Shown piece after piece: positions 34,093 through 47,600 of a DNA stretch of 64,000 nucleotides. Within the stretch, counting starts at the first letter, position 1; each line of letters starts with the position of its first letter. The notes below the pieces were generated by a model. That model was given only the letters and a program-made list of their open reading frames with translations. It was not told the origin of the DNA and ran no database searches. Source of the stretch: Pyrenochaeta sp. MPI-SDFR-AT-0127 (Eukaryota > Ascomycota > Dothideomycetes > Pleosporales > Cucurbitariaceae); assembly GCA_020747015.1 (NCBI GenBank), contig JAGTJM010000039.1:1-64000 (forward strand). The letters run 5' to 3'. Made by a program: the position numbers and the translations under genes.

Positions 34093-36772
34093 ATTGAATT
34101 GGCTTAGACACAAGAACAACTCCTGAAGTGCCGACAGGAGGGGATTTGGGGCAGCAGCCTCAAAAGCTGGGGCATGTGGGTGCGCAAGACGAGATGTAAA
34201 TGATCGTCTCACAACCGGAAAATTCAAGGATCCATGAGACAGATAAAGAGCCTCCGGAGTGCATTTCAATGATCGTGTTATAAACCGAAACCGACTGCCC
34301 CCGTGTTATGTCTCTGAATCATGGAACCCACAATCTGGGAGCTGAGCTTAAGCCCATGATTTTCAGGCGCACCGCTAAAATGGACCCAGCCGTTATTAGA
34401 CTTCAAACTCCTGCACAGCATACGCAGGGATAGATCGTAAACATTTAATAGAGCAGAACCACGGGTCACAATTTGTAATCAGCACCCCTTGGAGGCCCTC
34501 GATAGGAGGGGGGAAATCCCTGGCGATGTCGGAAGTGTTCTTGAGCATGTTCTCGCCAGGGCCAAATGTGTGATGATTCAAGCCAGGCCTGCAGCCCCCG
34601 CACATTTTTGCCGTTGTGGCGGCCGGAAGCGCTTCCTGATGGCCGTCGCTAGGGGGTTCTTATAATCGCTCATGCTCAGAGTTTTGTTATACTGAGGTTT
34701 CGCGACATTTCAGGGAGCCTGAACACCATCTTCGGAGAAGGGCAAGGGTTGCCATGAGTCGATGCTTTTTGCACAGATGAGTGGTTCACAGAGGGCTATC
34801 CTGGGACAATATCCACAGGCACCTTCGGGTGAGTGTTGTGCGGTTGGCGCGTGAACCCCGGATCTTAAAATGAGGATCGATGCCTAAGGGTCGGATGCTG
34901 TTGCCAGGGTGCGTGTAGGGCCGTGTACCACCTCTTTCAAGCGAAGACAGGCAGCGTTCCCCGAGCGAATGGGCATCGTTCCGGCTCGCGTGCCATGCGG
35001 CAGGTGGCATGCATTTATCTCGCCAGTGTTTTGCTTCTATGAGATGCAGATGCTCTTGGGTCGATGAGATTTCCTGCAAATCTCGATCTCGATTCGTCAG
35101 CACAACGTGGGGAACCACATCCTCATTCCGGGTGCACAGGGACATGGCACGATGCCAGCAGATCCAGAGCACAGCGGCTTGTACCTGATACGGGCTCCAG
35201 TGCTAGCGGTACGGAACGCTTCAAGATCGACGGTGCCCGACGGGACATGCCCCGCCCTTCTCATAGACCTCATCGCCAACGTTGAATTCCATGGCGCGTT
35301 GATGGAGTCGAGTGCACAGCGCCATCCACAGTTTGTCCATATCGCGGCCCCAATCGACACTAGCGTGCGGCTGGGGTCTCACAAGCAACAAAATCGTGGA
35401 TCATCAGCATCATATGCGGCGCACATTTAGCTTTCTCCGTGCTCTTCTCACAACTGATCATTCGCTAGCATCATGGGCCCGATGCAGCGGTTCTTGGTTC
35501 AACAGCCAGACAGAAGTTATCCGCTCTCCGAACCGACATTGCAGCCAGTCGGCTTTCGCGAGCCTTTCCGCTCGGATGGCTCGCGTTAGTTCTTCCCGCT
35601 CTGATGCCATTCTTCAGCAAATCACCATCACGTTTTCCCGGATGACACCGTATTAAAGTCCGCGATCGACCACGTCCCACGAACGCCTCTTGAACTTCAA
35701 CGACGCCCAGCAGCTTATCAAATCCCGCATCCCAGCACATTGGCTTCGAGCTGACCCTATGAACGCTGAGCGTCCCCTAAAAGAGGCGCCGCTTAGTAAA
35801 TTCCACGGGTTGGCGTCTGGACTCCTGAGGACGAAGAGGAGCGCTGGCTCGCGTTGATTGAGAACAGTTGTCCTGAGAAGAACAATGGACTATGTGTTGG
35901 ATATTAAATGCAAGGTCTGTTGTATGTGCTGGCGGGATGGATTGTGCTCAGATCGTGTCGAGCTGACTCCCAAGCCCTCATATCCTCCTTTCCGTTTCCT
36001 CATCCGTGCTATCTTGAATGCCTTCTCTTTTCTCTCGGTCTTTTGCTCGCTTGCAGGCACCTTCTATCTATATAGTGTCTTATTTCCCACGACACCGCCT
36101 AGGATAATGTCCACAAGCGGTGTCCTTCTTTTGAAAGAGAGCTATAAGTTTGTTGGCTAGGATGAGACAGCGATTTCTGTATTAACAATTCCTTACTTTT
36201 ATCATCTATACTGAAACTGCACTCGGATAGGTAAGCTAATGTTCGGAATATTAGGAGTCAGTCGAGTCCAATGTCGAAATGCCCAAGACGACCTTGTCAA
36301 TTAAAAATCTCCTTTTTAAGCTTCATATCTTGGCAAACACAAGTCCAATTTATCTACCTTTATGCTAATGGTCAACCACACTGAGCGACGCTTTTTCCCC
36401 TTATATGCGCTGCAAGAAGTTGGTAGGGAATGCAGTTTTGTAACTACACATATTGTAAACAACATCCCTTACGTTTAGAATTGTAAAACGTCCGGAAAAA
36501 AATGCTGGTTAATACTACGCATATTCTCGTTCTCGTATAGATATACGGACTAGGCAAGAAGTACAACATCACCAACCCAACTGAGCTGGAGTGGGACAGA
36601 AGTCTGAAGTAGGTATAACATCAAATTCAAGGACGGCGATATGTTTGAAAAGCCAGCCAAATATAAGTACCATCACAGCACCAAAAGACAATCATCGTTG
36701 TTATTTCCATTGGCCAAGCTAACCATGACAACATTATGTCCAACAGAGCTCTAAAAAAAGGGGGAACAGACT
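34093..36772. other. Long interval with probable decayed coding sequence
   Basis: About 2.7 kb without an intact gene. Between about 34790 and 35900, open frames of 70-128 codons sit on both strands. On the minus strand, a frame reading WGRDMDKLWMALCTRLHQRA (near 35340-35280) runs into a frame with LWICWHRAMSLCTRNEDVV (35170-34790) across stop codons. On the plus strand near 35810, WTPEDEEERWLALIENSCPE looks protein-like before a stop. I cannot name a family. These look like remnants of one or two dead genes; alternatively they are chance frames in GC-rich DNA. From 36170 to 36770 the sequence is AT-richer and empty. Confidence 0.35.
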
Positions 36773-37737
36773 TCAATCGACATTCTTAATCCAACCCATA
36801 TCCCTCGAGCGACGTAGTAACACACCATACGCAAGCCCCGTCTGCGTTTTGAGTAGCTGTATGATACTCGGTTTGTTCAACAATTCAATATGCGCCGAAA
36901 TCGTATTGATAATAATGTCTCTCAGGCCAAAATCACTCTCAGGCGTAGTGAGGCAAGCATGTTCCACCGCATGGGAAAACTCATCCGCATTCCAAAACGA
37001 CTTTGCAGCGCGATCGAACTTTTCGCGCGCAAGGTGCTTGAGCGCGGGGATGTCGTATTTGTCTCCGGACTCGTAGAGTTGGGCGTGGAGGAGGAGCTGT
37101 GCTGCGCCGCCATCGGGAGGTGGCGGGGCGGTGCATACTGCGCAGATGAAGTTTTCGCACTTCTCCTTGCACGTGTCGTGTTTGCAGCTGTGGTGTGGGC
37201 AGACGTCGTAGTCTGGTGCGGGACAGCCGCGCCGACATGTGTGGGGGAACTGGTAGTGGAATCTGCTTACTTTGGGGGCTGTGACGGTGTAGCTCCCATC
37301 TGCTTTTCTGTATTCCGAGTCTGGGAGTTTGGGCTCGTATTCACCCTCGTAGAGGAATTGGATGAGTAGTTTTACCACGGCTGGTTCGTCTTCTGGTAAG
37401 TCGATCTTGGCCTCTGCAGCTTCCTACAAATGTCCCACAAAACATCAGTCTACTTAATTGCCAGCGACCCTTTGCCAATTAGAGATGTGCTTCACTGCGT
37501 ACCTTGCCTACTGGAAACTTTTCCGCTTTTTTGAAGAAACTGGATTGAGAGCAAACTAACAGCTTGTGCACGTGGTATGTATCATCGCCGCACGTGATAG
37601 TTAGGTCGGAGTATTCGCCTGTCTCGAGTAGGCTGACGTGACGAAATGGTCAGTATATGAATGATAGTATTATTAAGAAGGGTCTTTACGTACGATTTAA
37701 GGTGTGCGAGTATTGTGAAGGGAGTGAACTCGACCAT
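36773..37737 (-). CDS. BTB/POZ domain protein with eight-cysteine insert
   Basis: A 274-residue protein. Exons in coding order are 37737-37694, 37632-37503 and 37423-36773; the introns are 61 and 79 nt with GTACGT and GTACGC donors. The start MVEFTPFTILAHLKS leads into the BTB fold (GEYSDLTITCGDDTYHVHK, then VCSQSSFFKKAEKFPVGKE, then VVKLLIQFLYEGEYEP), residues 15-90. BTB domains dimerise and often link substrates to Cul3 ubiquitin ligases. Between BTB strands and the final helices, residues 121-155 hold eight cysteines and several histidines (C121, C125, C133, C138, C143, C147, C152, C155), which could bind zinc. The C-terminal part (YDIPALKHLAREKF, then helices) is the usual BTB tail. The insert is the unusual part; no function is known to me. 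Confidence 0.8.
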
Positions 37738-38649
37738 TTCGGTGAAGCGCCACAGGGTAAAGTGGGACGATGTAGTTGCAGCAGAATACAAGTGTAATAG
37801 GAAATAATATCTTTATTCAGTCTGATCTATATACTCTAGGCGTGAGTGAGATACATAAAAATGTGGGGACAAGATTGGGACAGCTATGCGGCGTGGTCGG
37901 CGAAGAGCCAAGTTGGCTACAAACAAGGCTGAAAAGACGTAAGACTCAAGAAAAACTTGTGAAACAGAGAACGGGTAATTGAATGAGCAACGAGCCTTCC
38001 TTAGGATAGCGTTGATAATAGTAGTAGAAGTTCTATTGAGGGAAATACGAATCTCTCCTGATGCAGACAACGAGATGTGCTCTGGGCGCTAATTTCCTTA
38101 GCATAGTCATGTGACACTGGTACAGATAACTTCAGCCTTGTTGCTTGCTTTTTGTTCAAATGCGGCTGCTCGTGCTTTGCCTCTGCGTTGTGCTAAGGAT
38201 ACACTGAAACCTGGATTGCTGATAATATCCGTACGCATCAACAGTGTTGCTCACACGTAGCTTTGCAATTGGACAAACATACAGCGAGAAGGACATTGAA
38301 AAGCCGTCATAACGCTACTGTCAAAGACACATGCAGAAGAGGGCGACAGGACAAGAACACAGTAGAATGGAGGAAAGATGAGTTCATTCCAGAAATCTAA
38401 TCTACCTCCTTTGCGTTCCAATATCAAGAGTAGATCGTTCGCGTACAATACAGCAAATTGTGCCCAATGAGAAATAACAATGCACCATGCTGAGATTCCA
38501 ACGCCGATGCCTACCAGATCACTAACCTGTACCCTTGTGTATGTTGCACTTGCAAAGAAGATGTGGTAGGGAATACATGAACACGATCCAACGAGCCCAG
38601 CATTCCAGCTACGCCGTGTGGATCCTGAAAGCATTCACAATACAAACAT
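37738..38649. other. Intergenic between BTB and protease genes
   Basis: About 0.9 kb containing the BTB promoter (nearer 37740) and the 3' region of the minus-strand protease gene. A minus-strand frame of 127 codons at 38251-38634 lacks any family signature. Confidence 0.45.
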
Positions 38650-40667
38650 TTACTCGCGAGCGACGCGCTCCTTGACCTTCTCGAACATGCTCTCCATCTC
38701 CTCGGCGATGAAGTCCTCAATCTCGGCCTCAAGCTTATGGAGCTTGCCGCCGACGCGGTGAGCGTTACGGCCAGCAGCCTCCTTGGCAGACTCGAAGTCG
38801 GCCTCGATTTCAGCCATGGAAGGGATGGTGATGGTGAACTCAGACTCCTCCTTCTCGACGGACTTCTTGGCAGTGTAACCACCCTTCTCGACAATCTCGG
38901 TGTAGTTGGCCGAGCCTCCACCGTTCCAGGCGAGGATGTTCTTGGTGTTGCTGGGAACATCAGAGAGAGCACCAACAGTGGCAACGGAGATCAAGTTGGC
39001 CTTGAGCTTCTTGGGGGTAATATCAGCGACAGCATAGGCAGAGTCCTTGGCAGGCTGAAGAGACAGCATGTAGGCAAGGAGACCGGCAATATGGGGAGAA
39101 GCCATGGAGGTACCAGAGATGGTGTTGGTAGCGTGCTCAGAGCCGATCCAGGTGGAAAGGATGTTGAGGCCAGGGGCAAAGATGTCATTGCACTTTCCGT
39201 AGTTGGAGAAGTAAGCACGCTCGTCAAGGAGGGTCGAGGCACCGACAGTGACGGCGTTCTCAGCGGCAGCGGGAGAGTAGTTGCAAGAGTCGGCGTTGTC
39301 GTTGCCGGCAGCGACGGCGAAGTGGATACCAGCTTCGACAGCGGCGTTGACAGCGAGGTCGAGGGTGGTGGACTTGCCTCCGCCCAAGCTCATGTTGGCA
39401 GCGCTGCCCTTGAAGCCCTTCTTCTTGCCATTCTTGGCAGCCTTGACGGCATCAGTGTGAGCCTTTGCGGCATACTCGACACCCTTGACGACGTCGGACA
39501 TGGTGCCAGAGCCGTTGGAGCGGAGAACCTTGACGGCGTAGACATTGGCCTTCTTGGCGACACCGTACTTCTTGCCAGCAACGGTGCCGGAGCAGTGGGT
39601 ACCATGGCCATTGCCATCCTCATCAGCATCGCCGTTGGGGATGGTCTTGCCCCAATGAGCACGACCCTCAAAGTCGACGTGCTTGGTATTGGTGCCAGTG
39701 TCGATGACGTAGACATCAACGCCCTCGCCACCGTCGGAGGCGTAGAGGTACTTGTTCCAGGTACCGAAGCTCAGTGAGTCGCGGTGGGAGATACGGGCAA
39801 GACCCCATGGGGCGTTCTTCTCGATCTCATAGTCATCACCACCAAGGGTGTGGACCTCTGAGTCGCGCTCGATGTAATCAACCTATCAGCGCATTAGCGT
39901 CGTATTCGCTGCGGGTACCTGAGTACCTGAATGAGTCACGTGCGATTGCGACTGATTGCGTGTCCGGAGCCGCCTGCGGAGATAAGCCCAGCCTCTCGAC
40001 TGAACTCACTCCAGAGGCCACGCCGACAACGGGTACTCCAAATGAGAGCCGTTGCAGCTGCGAGTGCTATCTCGCTCTGGCTCTGCGGTGGGTTTTCCAC
40101 CGAGGAGTGCAGAGCTCAGAGCGTGCGCGTTGGCCAGTGGCCAAAGAGCCAGCCCTTAGAGCCGAAAGAGCGACGATAGCCGCTGCAGCTTCAGAACACG
40201 CTCATCACGTCGTCGATGCAGGCAAGCTCAAAGCAGAGCGTGGGCAGAATCGAAAACGGATGCAGTTTCCGTGCAGACAATGGAAAAGAAGAGTGACTCA
40301 CATCAGGGTGTCTCCGGATGGCCTCGATGGTCTCGTCATCGAAGTGGCCAGAGTATCCTATCAATCCACCGGCAATCTCGTATGTGTGCTTGAGGCCGTT
40401 GAAGATGTCAGAGGTGACGGGGAACTGCGACCGCTTCCGGAGTTCCATGCGCTCCTCGCTGTTCTTGGTGTGGACGCTCTGGACCCAGTCATGGTGCTTC
40501 TTTGTGTCCTTGACATGCTTCTTGAAGACAATCATGTACGAGTTGGGGACTTCTTTGGCGTGTGTTGACGACAGCACGGGGGCTGCGTCTTTGTGGATGG
40601 TGTCGACCTGGAAGGTGGGTGACGCTGCGGCAAGCGCCGGCAATACAGAGAGTAGGCTGTACCTCAT
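38650..40667 (-). CDS. Vacuolar subtilisin-like serine protease (proteinase B/cerevisin type)
   Basis: A 532-residue S8 peptidase. Exons in coding order are 40667-40302 and 39882-38650. The intron is 419 nt, far longer than others in the window; splicing gives HPDVDYIERDSEV, the normal end of the prodomain. A signal peptide is visible (MRYSLLSVLPALAAA), then an I9 inhibitor prodomain (SYMIVFKKHVKD, GLIGYSGHFDDETIEAIRRH). The catalytic triad is Asp183 (VYVIDTGTN), His215 (GNGHGTHCSGTVAG) and Ser381 (ISGTSMASPHIAG), with the oxyanion Asn in AVAAGNDN. A charged C-terminal extension of about 110 residues follows, rich in Glu and Lys, as in fungal vacuolar PrB homologues. Such enzymes degrade protein in the vacuole and include known mould allergens. 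It is transcribed divergently from the BEACH gene. The codon use is strongly GC-ending, suggesting high expression. Confidence 0.92.
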
Positions 40668-41628
40668 GGTGGTAGACGACTAGCTCGCGCTGCGAGAGTG
40701 TAACAAAAGGGAGAGATGGAAGGGGTTCGCAGCACAAGGACGCTACGATGGAGCAAGTAGAGATGGGGGAGGGATGGAGATGGGGGGAGGATGATGAGAG
40801 AGCTGGGGGGCGGTAGCTATGGCGATGGGGGAGCTCTTATCAACCACCTCGGTGCATGGACCCACTGTGACGCAGGTGACCTTGATTCGCGGACGGGCTG
40901 TGCGACACTGATGAGGCTGGGGTCGGCGCTAGGCCTGTTGCAGCCCTCCCGCACGCGCTCGCCATGAGAGGCAGCTGTGGCGACAAGGGCCAAGAGGACG
41001 CGAATCGACGCTGCATAAGGCACTACTAGCAGCACTGTGATGCTGTGGAAGAGTCGAATGCAGCCAGTCTGGCGGCACTGGCAGTCGTCCTCTCGTTGCA
41101 GCTTCAAATGGGGGTTGGCCCGCTGGTTGCTATGGACAGTCATCGAGGCTTCCCTCCCAAAACACAAGGCTGCCCCGCGCTTTACCCTTCTTGTCCTAGC
41201 GGCCATCAGCCCTCGTGAACGCCTCACAGTCAGCAGCCCACCTTGGGAAGCCCGCGTGAGGCACCGCGCAACGCATATCTCGGCTCGATTAGGGGCCTGG
41301 AAATGAATTGCATGCCTCCTCGTCGATAGTGCATATTTGCTCGTGCACTAGCATCTTTGTGCACCGTCTCTTGCGGCGGCTGCCTGGGCTCCGCTCTTGT
41401 CACAGAACAGGGTCCAAGCTCCATACCCATTTTAGCAACACCCATTGCAGACGGAGCTATACGACGTAATCAGCCAAAGGTAGCCTTCCAATTCACTGCA
41501 GAGCGCGCCAGCACGCCGTCTTGCACCTGTACACTTGATGTGGGCATCGTGTTCCCCAGAGACATGATTGTGCTTTTTGCCCCACGATCCCCTCCTCCGA
41601 ATTTCCGCAGCGGCGGCCTAGATTGAAC
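40668..41628. promoter_or_regulatory. Divergent promoter region of the protease and BEACH genes
   Basis: A 961-bp interval between opposing start codons. It has a GA-rich tract at about 40740-40815 and no gene I can support. No clear TATA box is seen for either gene. Confidence 0.45.
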
Positions 41629-44600
41629 ATGGCGACGACCCGCCCTCACAGGTCCTCGACCGCCGCCTCAAGACTCCCGCCTATGAACAACCAGATCGCC
41701 GAGCTCCGTAGCCTCGCAGACGAACTCATCAGGGCCTCTGAATCCTCCCCGCCAACCTCCGATATTCTCCAATCCCAGAGCAATGCTCTTCGCCGCATGC
41801 GCCAGTTGCTGATAGAGTCCAACGACCAGACACACACAAAGGACGCTTTCCGCCATGTGCGGGGCTTCGATGTGCTGCTCCTGACCATTCGCTCCCTCTC
41901 CGGCTTCTACAAGCCCGCCGAGCTGTCCACGCCTGACCGCATCGACTTCTTCGAAGTGACAAAGGCGACGCTGGATGTGCTGTCAGACGCACTGAACGAG
42001 CATGCGGGCAATCGCCGCTTCTTCGCCAAACGGGTAGAAGATGGCGGCTGGAGTGCTTTGGAGCAGGCCCTGGGCAGCACTGGAATATTTGGCGGCCAGT
42101 CCCAGACCAAGCGGGACGATGCCGGCCAGGAGCAACTGTTTGGCAGCCTGTTTGCCTTTGCGCTGGGCGAAGAGGCCATGACACGCATATTCCGTGACAT
42201 TGATAAGAAGGTTGGGGAGGCCCAGTCGAAGCAGGACCAGAGTCCAGCTGCGGACGCTGAGCCGCAGCCCACCGAGATTATCGTGTCGAGTCCACGATCA
42301 ATATACAGCGAAACCGAGATAGACCTCGATCCACTGCGGGGACAAGTACGCAGTATCTTCAGCGGCAACGAAGTGCTGCAGAACTCGGACATCATCCCAA
42401 TCATACTCCACTTTTGGCAGGGGCTGTCTGGCCAGGATGCGCCAGGGACCAAGTCGAAGGCTCTATCCGTGTCTGTGCTCCTGGCCATACTTGAGGTAAC
42501 GGCACTATCGTCATACAACAAAGCTACTTTGCACGTCACCAGTGTGCTTAGCTTCATTCTTCCTCTACTGTTCGAGAATCAGTGCGCTCGCGTGGAAGCT
42601 GGACTACTACGGGAGCTGGCAGATAGTCTTGTTGAGTATGGTATCAATAAGCTTGATGATGCCCACTACCTCTTCCGCAAGGCTGCTACATCTGAACAGG
42701 CTGCTGAATTCCTACTTCGGGCCATGCAATCGTCTCGCAGTCCGCCCTTCGTTCAGTTTGATCTCTCCCTACATGGCTTCAGCGCAATCGAGCTCCCAGA
42801 TATTGGTCGTCCTTTCCCGCCCGTCTCACCAGGGAGTGGATATACTTTTGCTACTTGGATAAGAGTTGATAAGTTTGACAAGAACTGTCACACCACGCTA
42901 TTTGGCGCGTATGATGATACACAAACTTGCTTTTTGATGGCCTACTTGGAAAAAGATACCCGTTGTTTTATTTTGCAGACTTACATGGGTCACTCTACTG
43001 GCGTTGTGCCCAGTGTACGGTTCAAAAAGGCTCCCCGCTTTGAGGAAGGCAGATGGTATCACATCGCCATCGTGCACCGACGGGCAAAGAGCATTGGTAT
43101 GAGCAGCCCAAAAGCTTCTCTCTTTGTCGATGGCGAGTTCACCGAGATCATGAAGGCACATTATCCGTCACATCCCCCTATTCTGGATAGCAGTCAGGAA
43201 AGTTTCGCCTCCATGTCTTCCAGTACTTCGAAACATCACATCCTAGCATTCTTGGGAACCCCACGAAACCTAGCACCTCGATTAGGGAGAAATGTTCTTA
43301 CCTCCAAGCTTTCATTGGCTTCTTTCCACCTTTTCTCCGAAGCGCTCTCAGATGAACTTATCGCTGTGTACCACAAACTTGGTCCCCGCTACTGTGGCAA
43401 TTTTCAAGACAGACTCGGCTCATTTCAGACTTACCGAACTTCTGCTGAGCTTCATGTTCATAATGAGATCCTACACCCTGGTCGTGAAGAGCGGTCCGAA
43501 ATCGTTGCAGCAATTCGTGCCAATGCAAGCCAATTGATGCCAGAGTCCAAAGTACTGCTGAGTTTCTCACCCAGCTCGGTCATGGATGACGATGACAGGA
43601 ACGCTGTCGATGAATCTCAACTTATTCGCTCCTTGTCACGCGAATCAGCGAAGACGCTTCACAAGTATACAAGAATGCATAGTACACCAATCATCATCAA
43701 TGCTGCAGTGCCATCCGTCAATGATGCACTATCTCAGCCACGTGGATTTGGCCGGCTGTCTGGTGAACCTGTCGTTGTGGTTCCGCAGTCGCTGGACGAT
43801 GCCATCTGGCGCATTGGTGGTTGTGTTGCAGTAGGTTTGAAGCTTGTCCAGTCGGCAGAAACCCTGAATAGCATGCTGCGCGCCGTGAACATTCTTCTAG
43901 AAGCTGTTGGCGGCAATTGGCGCAACTGTGAAGCCATGGAGCAGCGTAACGGCTTTGCAGTCTTGGCTGAAGTCATTCGCCAGAAGATTGGCTTCGCGAT
44001 GGGTGGCATTGTGATGCGGAACCCTTCATCGCTCGACATTACACCAGAAGAATGTGAATCATTCGTCATGCAACTTCTACTAGTCATACTCCGATTTGTT
44101 GGGTATGATGAGAAGCGACCGACTGAGTCCCTTATCATCAACCCACTTGCCTATCGAGTTCTTTTGGTGGATCTTGAGATTTGGCGCAGAGCAAGCTCGC
44201 TGGAGACCCAAAAGTTGTACTATTTGCAGTTTGTTCAATTCGCCAAAGGCAGCAAACATCACCATTACAACACGAAGCGCTTTCATAGAATACGTAGGTT
44301 GAGTCACAACGGTTGTCAAACTCGGCTAATGCAGCAACACAGGCGTTGTCAAGCGTCTCACAGATGCCCTCAAAGGCGAAAACTTCACGCCACAGACCTT
44401 CAAGCTATTTCTTGAAGCATTCAAAGCTCTTCTTCAGATTAACTTCAATGGAGAAAATGCTCGATCACTTTCTCTGTTTGTCACCTATGCCTTGCACGAT
44501 AGTCGTGCATCATACGCCAAGGCACGGACATTACGACCGAGAGCAAGTGCGCTTCGGCTTCGAAAAGGAACGCCACCTACTCTGACTCCCGGATCTACCC

Positions 44601-47600
44601 CTAGATCACATAGCCCAGCACTGAGTGGGCTGGAAACTCCGTCTCTATCGCTTCCAGATCTGGGTATCGCTGTCCTTGGTCTGCTTGCCGAACTACTTTG
44701 CGACCCTCAAAATCCCAACGAGATCATTCGTTTTGCCAAGAACGTGACCGGAAAATGGCTTTTGTATCTTCTCGCAGAACCCGACCAACGGGTTGTAGTC
44801 CTCGGTGCTAAGATTCTTGCCCGGCTTTTGGTTCTCAATGGCCCACATTTTGTCAAGAAATTCGCAGACAAAACCGGAGGCTTCACACTGATGAAAAATA
44901 GACTCCGTCACTGGTGGAACACTCCAGGGATTTGGACTATCTGCTTCGCTATCCTGTTTGACCGCGATGTGGCTACGATCGACTTCGAGCGAGACTTCGA
45001 TGTTTTCAATCTAGTTGACGTGTTCATCATGCATTCGCCGCAGGCTAAACTGAGAATCTGCTATCCAGAAATCTTTCCAGTCATTTCGGCTATGCTTGAT
45101 ACAGGGTTGCGGACCATCGTTCGAGATCGAGACTTGACAAAGACTGAGAGCAGTACTCCAAAACAGGAGAATGGTGAAGGCTCGGTGACACGAGGCCGAC
45201 GTAGAACAATGTCGTTGAACGCTAAGCAGCCAACAATTGGTAGGCCGTCTCCTGTGAATTCTAAATATTCTACTAATTGTTGTAGACATTAAAGGCCCTC
45301 AATCAGAGCGCTTGACCGACTATGCTGTTGTGCTAAACTCTGCTATTCAGTTTCTGTCAGAGCTGCACTCCCGATCTGAACCCTTCCGTGACTATGCCAA
45401 CACATCAAACTACATTCAGGAACTACTGTTTGTCCTCTACCCAGTCATCGTCACGTCCGACAGCGTCAGTGCGGAGACAGAGCTACTTTCGAGAGGCTCT
45501 GCACTGACATTCGAGGGCCAGGATGTTTTGATTCAACCTCTATCCCAGGCCAACGGCCAGGAGGCGCCAGTGATCCGCACTGGCAATGTCAATGCGTCGC
45601 TCGATCCCTCTGCGCAACGAGTCGTCCCTTTCCGCAGAGCATCTTCTTTTGTTCTTGTGTCTGCCGACAAGACCAAGGCTGCCAAGCAGCCAGCCCTCAA
45701 TCCCATCCTTTCTGCAAGAAATACAGCACCTGTAGCACTAAAAGTAGGTAGTTCCGTTGTGGAAGCCATGCTAGAGGTAGTCTTGGACGTTTTCAAAGAT
45801 CAAATTTTCACACGAAAGGACTTCCCAGGCCTTGGACTATTTTTGAAAACACCACCCGGATTTCAAGAGCATCAAGCGTATTTCGAATCCTACATACTTC
45901 GGCAGATCCTACTCTCGGTGAAGAACGCGCTGCAGCTAGATCAAAAGCTCTTGCACGAGCCACGAGTCCTTACAAATCTATCACGATTCATAGTCCATAT
46001 ATCGGAGGCCGTTTTTGAGGGATGGTTCCTTGACGGTGCAGAGCCATTACTTGACTTTGCTGGCTTCCTCCTTGAGTATCTGGAGCGACCGGACATTGCC
46101 GTGATCAAATCAGTCAGACTTTGCACGCAAGCAATACAGATGATTCGAAGTACCTTTCTAAGAGTGGCGCTTCTTCGGCTAGCTGAGTCTGACGAGTCTG
46201 AAGGCGGGTCGAACATGACCGCTGCCATTGACAAAATGGTCTATTGGCAACCTATCATACTCTCTTCTGCCAATAAAGAATCATCCTCACTGCAGAAAAT
46301 CTGCTACCTCTTGTACGCAAAGTTGTCCTCGGGACACGAAGAGGTGCGCCTCGCCGCGGCGAACTTTTGGCGATTGTTGATGGTTCAGAAACCACATGAA
46401 ACGTCGACCATACTCGGTAACGCCATTCAAGCGGATAAGAAGAACCTGTACGATGGTTTCCAGAAGCTTGTTGAGCTTGACAATGAAACATTCCTGCAGT
46501 GGTTTGACAAGAACAGAGCAGATTTGGACACCTTCTTTTACGGATCAATGTCGAAGACATGGGAGGACTATGCGCACGACCAAAATAAGCGGACTGAAGA
46601 AACCTCGCAGAGACGAATTGCTAAACGCAAGGAGAAATTGAAGCAATGGCAAGCTGAAGAGTTGGCTACCGAAAATATCTGGAACCATCATGAAAACTCT
46701 ACCAGCCATTGGAGGTCCAATATTCATGCTTCGGAGCGCATAAAACACCAGCGAGTTCTTCAGGACCAGCAGGATAATGCTACGTTCATGGCGACGGTTC
46801 TGGCGAAGCTTGATCATCAGCTGAAGGGCCCATGTGCATTGTTCGAGGAGAGCCCGCCCGCTAAGTGGCGGCTTGACGAGACAGAAGGCCGCGATAGACA
46901 GCGTATGCGTATCATCGTTGACAACACCAACCGAGACCAGAGCTATCAGCCCAAACGCAAAGACACAGACCCACGAGAAAAGCTCAAGCTCGACACCACA
47001 GTCCCTGCAATCTCCGCGAAAGAAGCTGTAGGAGTTACACCCATTGCGGGTCCTTCTGATAAACGCCTTACCGCAGTGAGTGGAAAGGAAGAGCCCAAAG
47101 ACGATGCAGAGTCGGACAGCGAGGATGACTTCGAGATGGTTGAAGCTATGTATGAAGACGATGATGGTTTTGAAGACAAGAATCGGAAGGTCATGCGTAG
47201 TCTCAACCGCGGTGATCAGGTGCAATATGTGTGCAATATTTCCCGTGTAGTCGGCTTAGAAGCCATAGAGGGACTTCTTATTGTTGGAAAGGATTGTCTG
47301 TACCTTCTGGACGACTTCTTTCAGCGCTCCGATGGTGAAATTGTTCGCGTCTGGCAAGCACCACCTGACGAGCGGGATCCATACGTGCAAGTCATTGCCG
47401 GCAAGGAAGCTATCACCAATCGTCGACCACCGCCAAGAAATCAAGAAGAGTCTACACGGAATTGGAAGTGGAGCGAAGTCATTAGCATTTCAAAGCGTCG
47501 ATTTTTACATCGCGATGTTGGCATTGAGGCATTCTTTGACGATGGACGAAGCTACCTTTTGACAGCTATCTCCGCACAAGCTCGAAACGACATTCACTCT

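Noticed and set aside
35858..36160. 100-codon frame with a hydrophobic segment
   Set aside because: No start context, no family, lies at the edge of probable decayed sequence.
38251..38634. Minus-strand 127-codon frame downstream of the protease stop
   Set aside because: It lies in the likely 3' untranslated region and shows no family features.
38737..39777. A 346-codon frame on the plus strand
   Set aside because: It is antisense to the protease catalytic domain. GC-ending codons of that gene leave the opposite strand open; its Gly/Val-rich protein is a mirror effect.
39774..40568. A 264-codon frame on the plus strand
   Set aside because: It spans the protease intron and prodomain on the opposite strand and has no domain.
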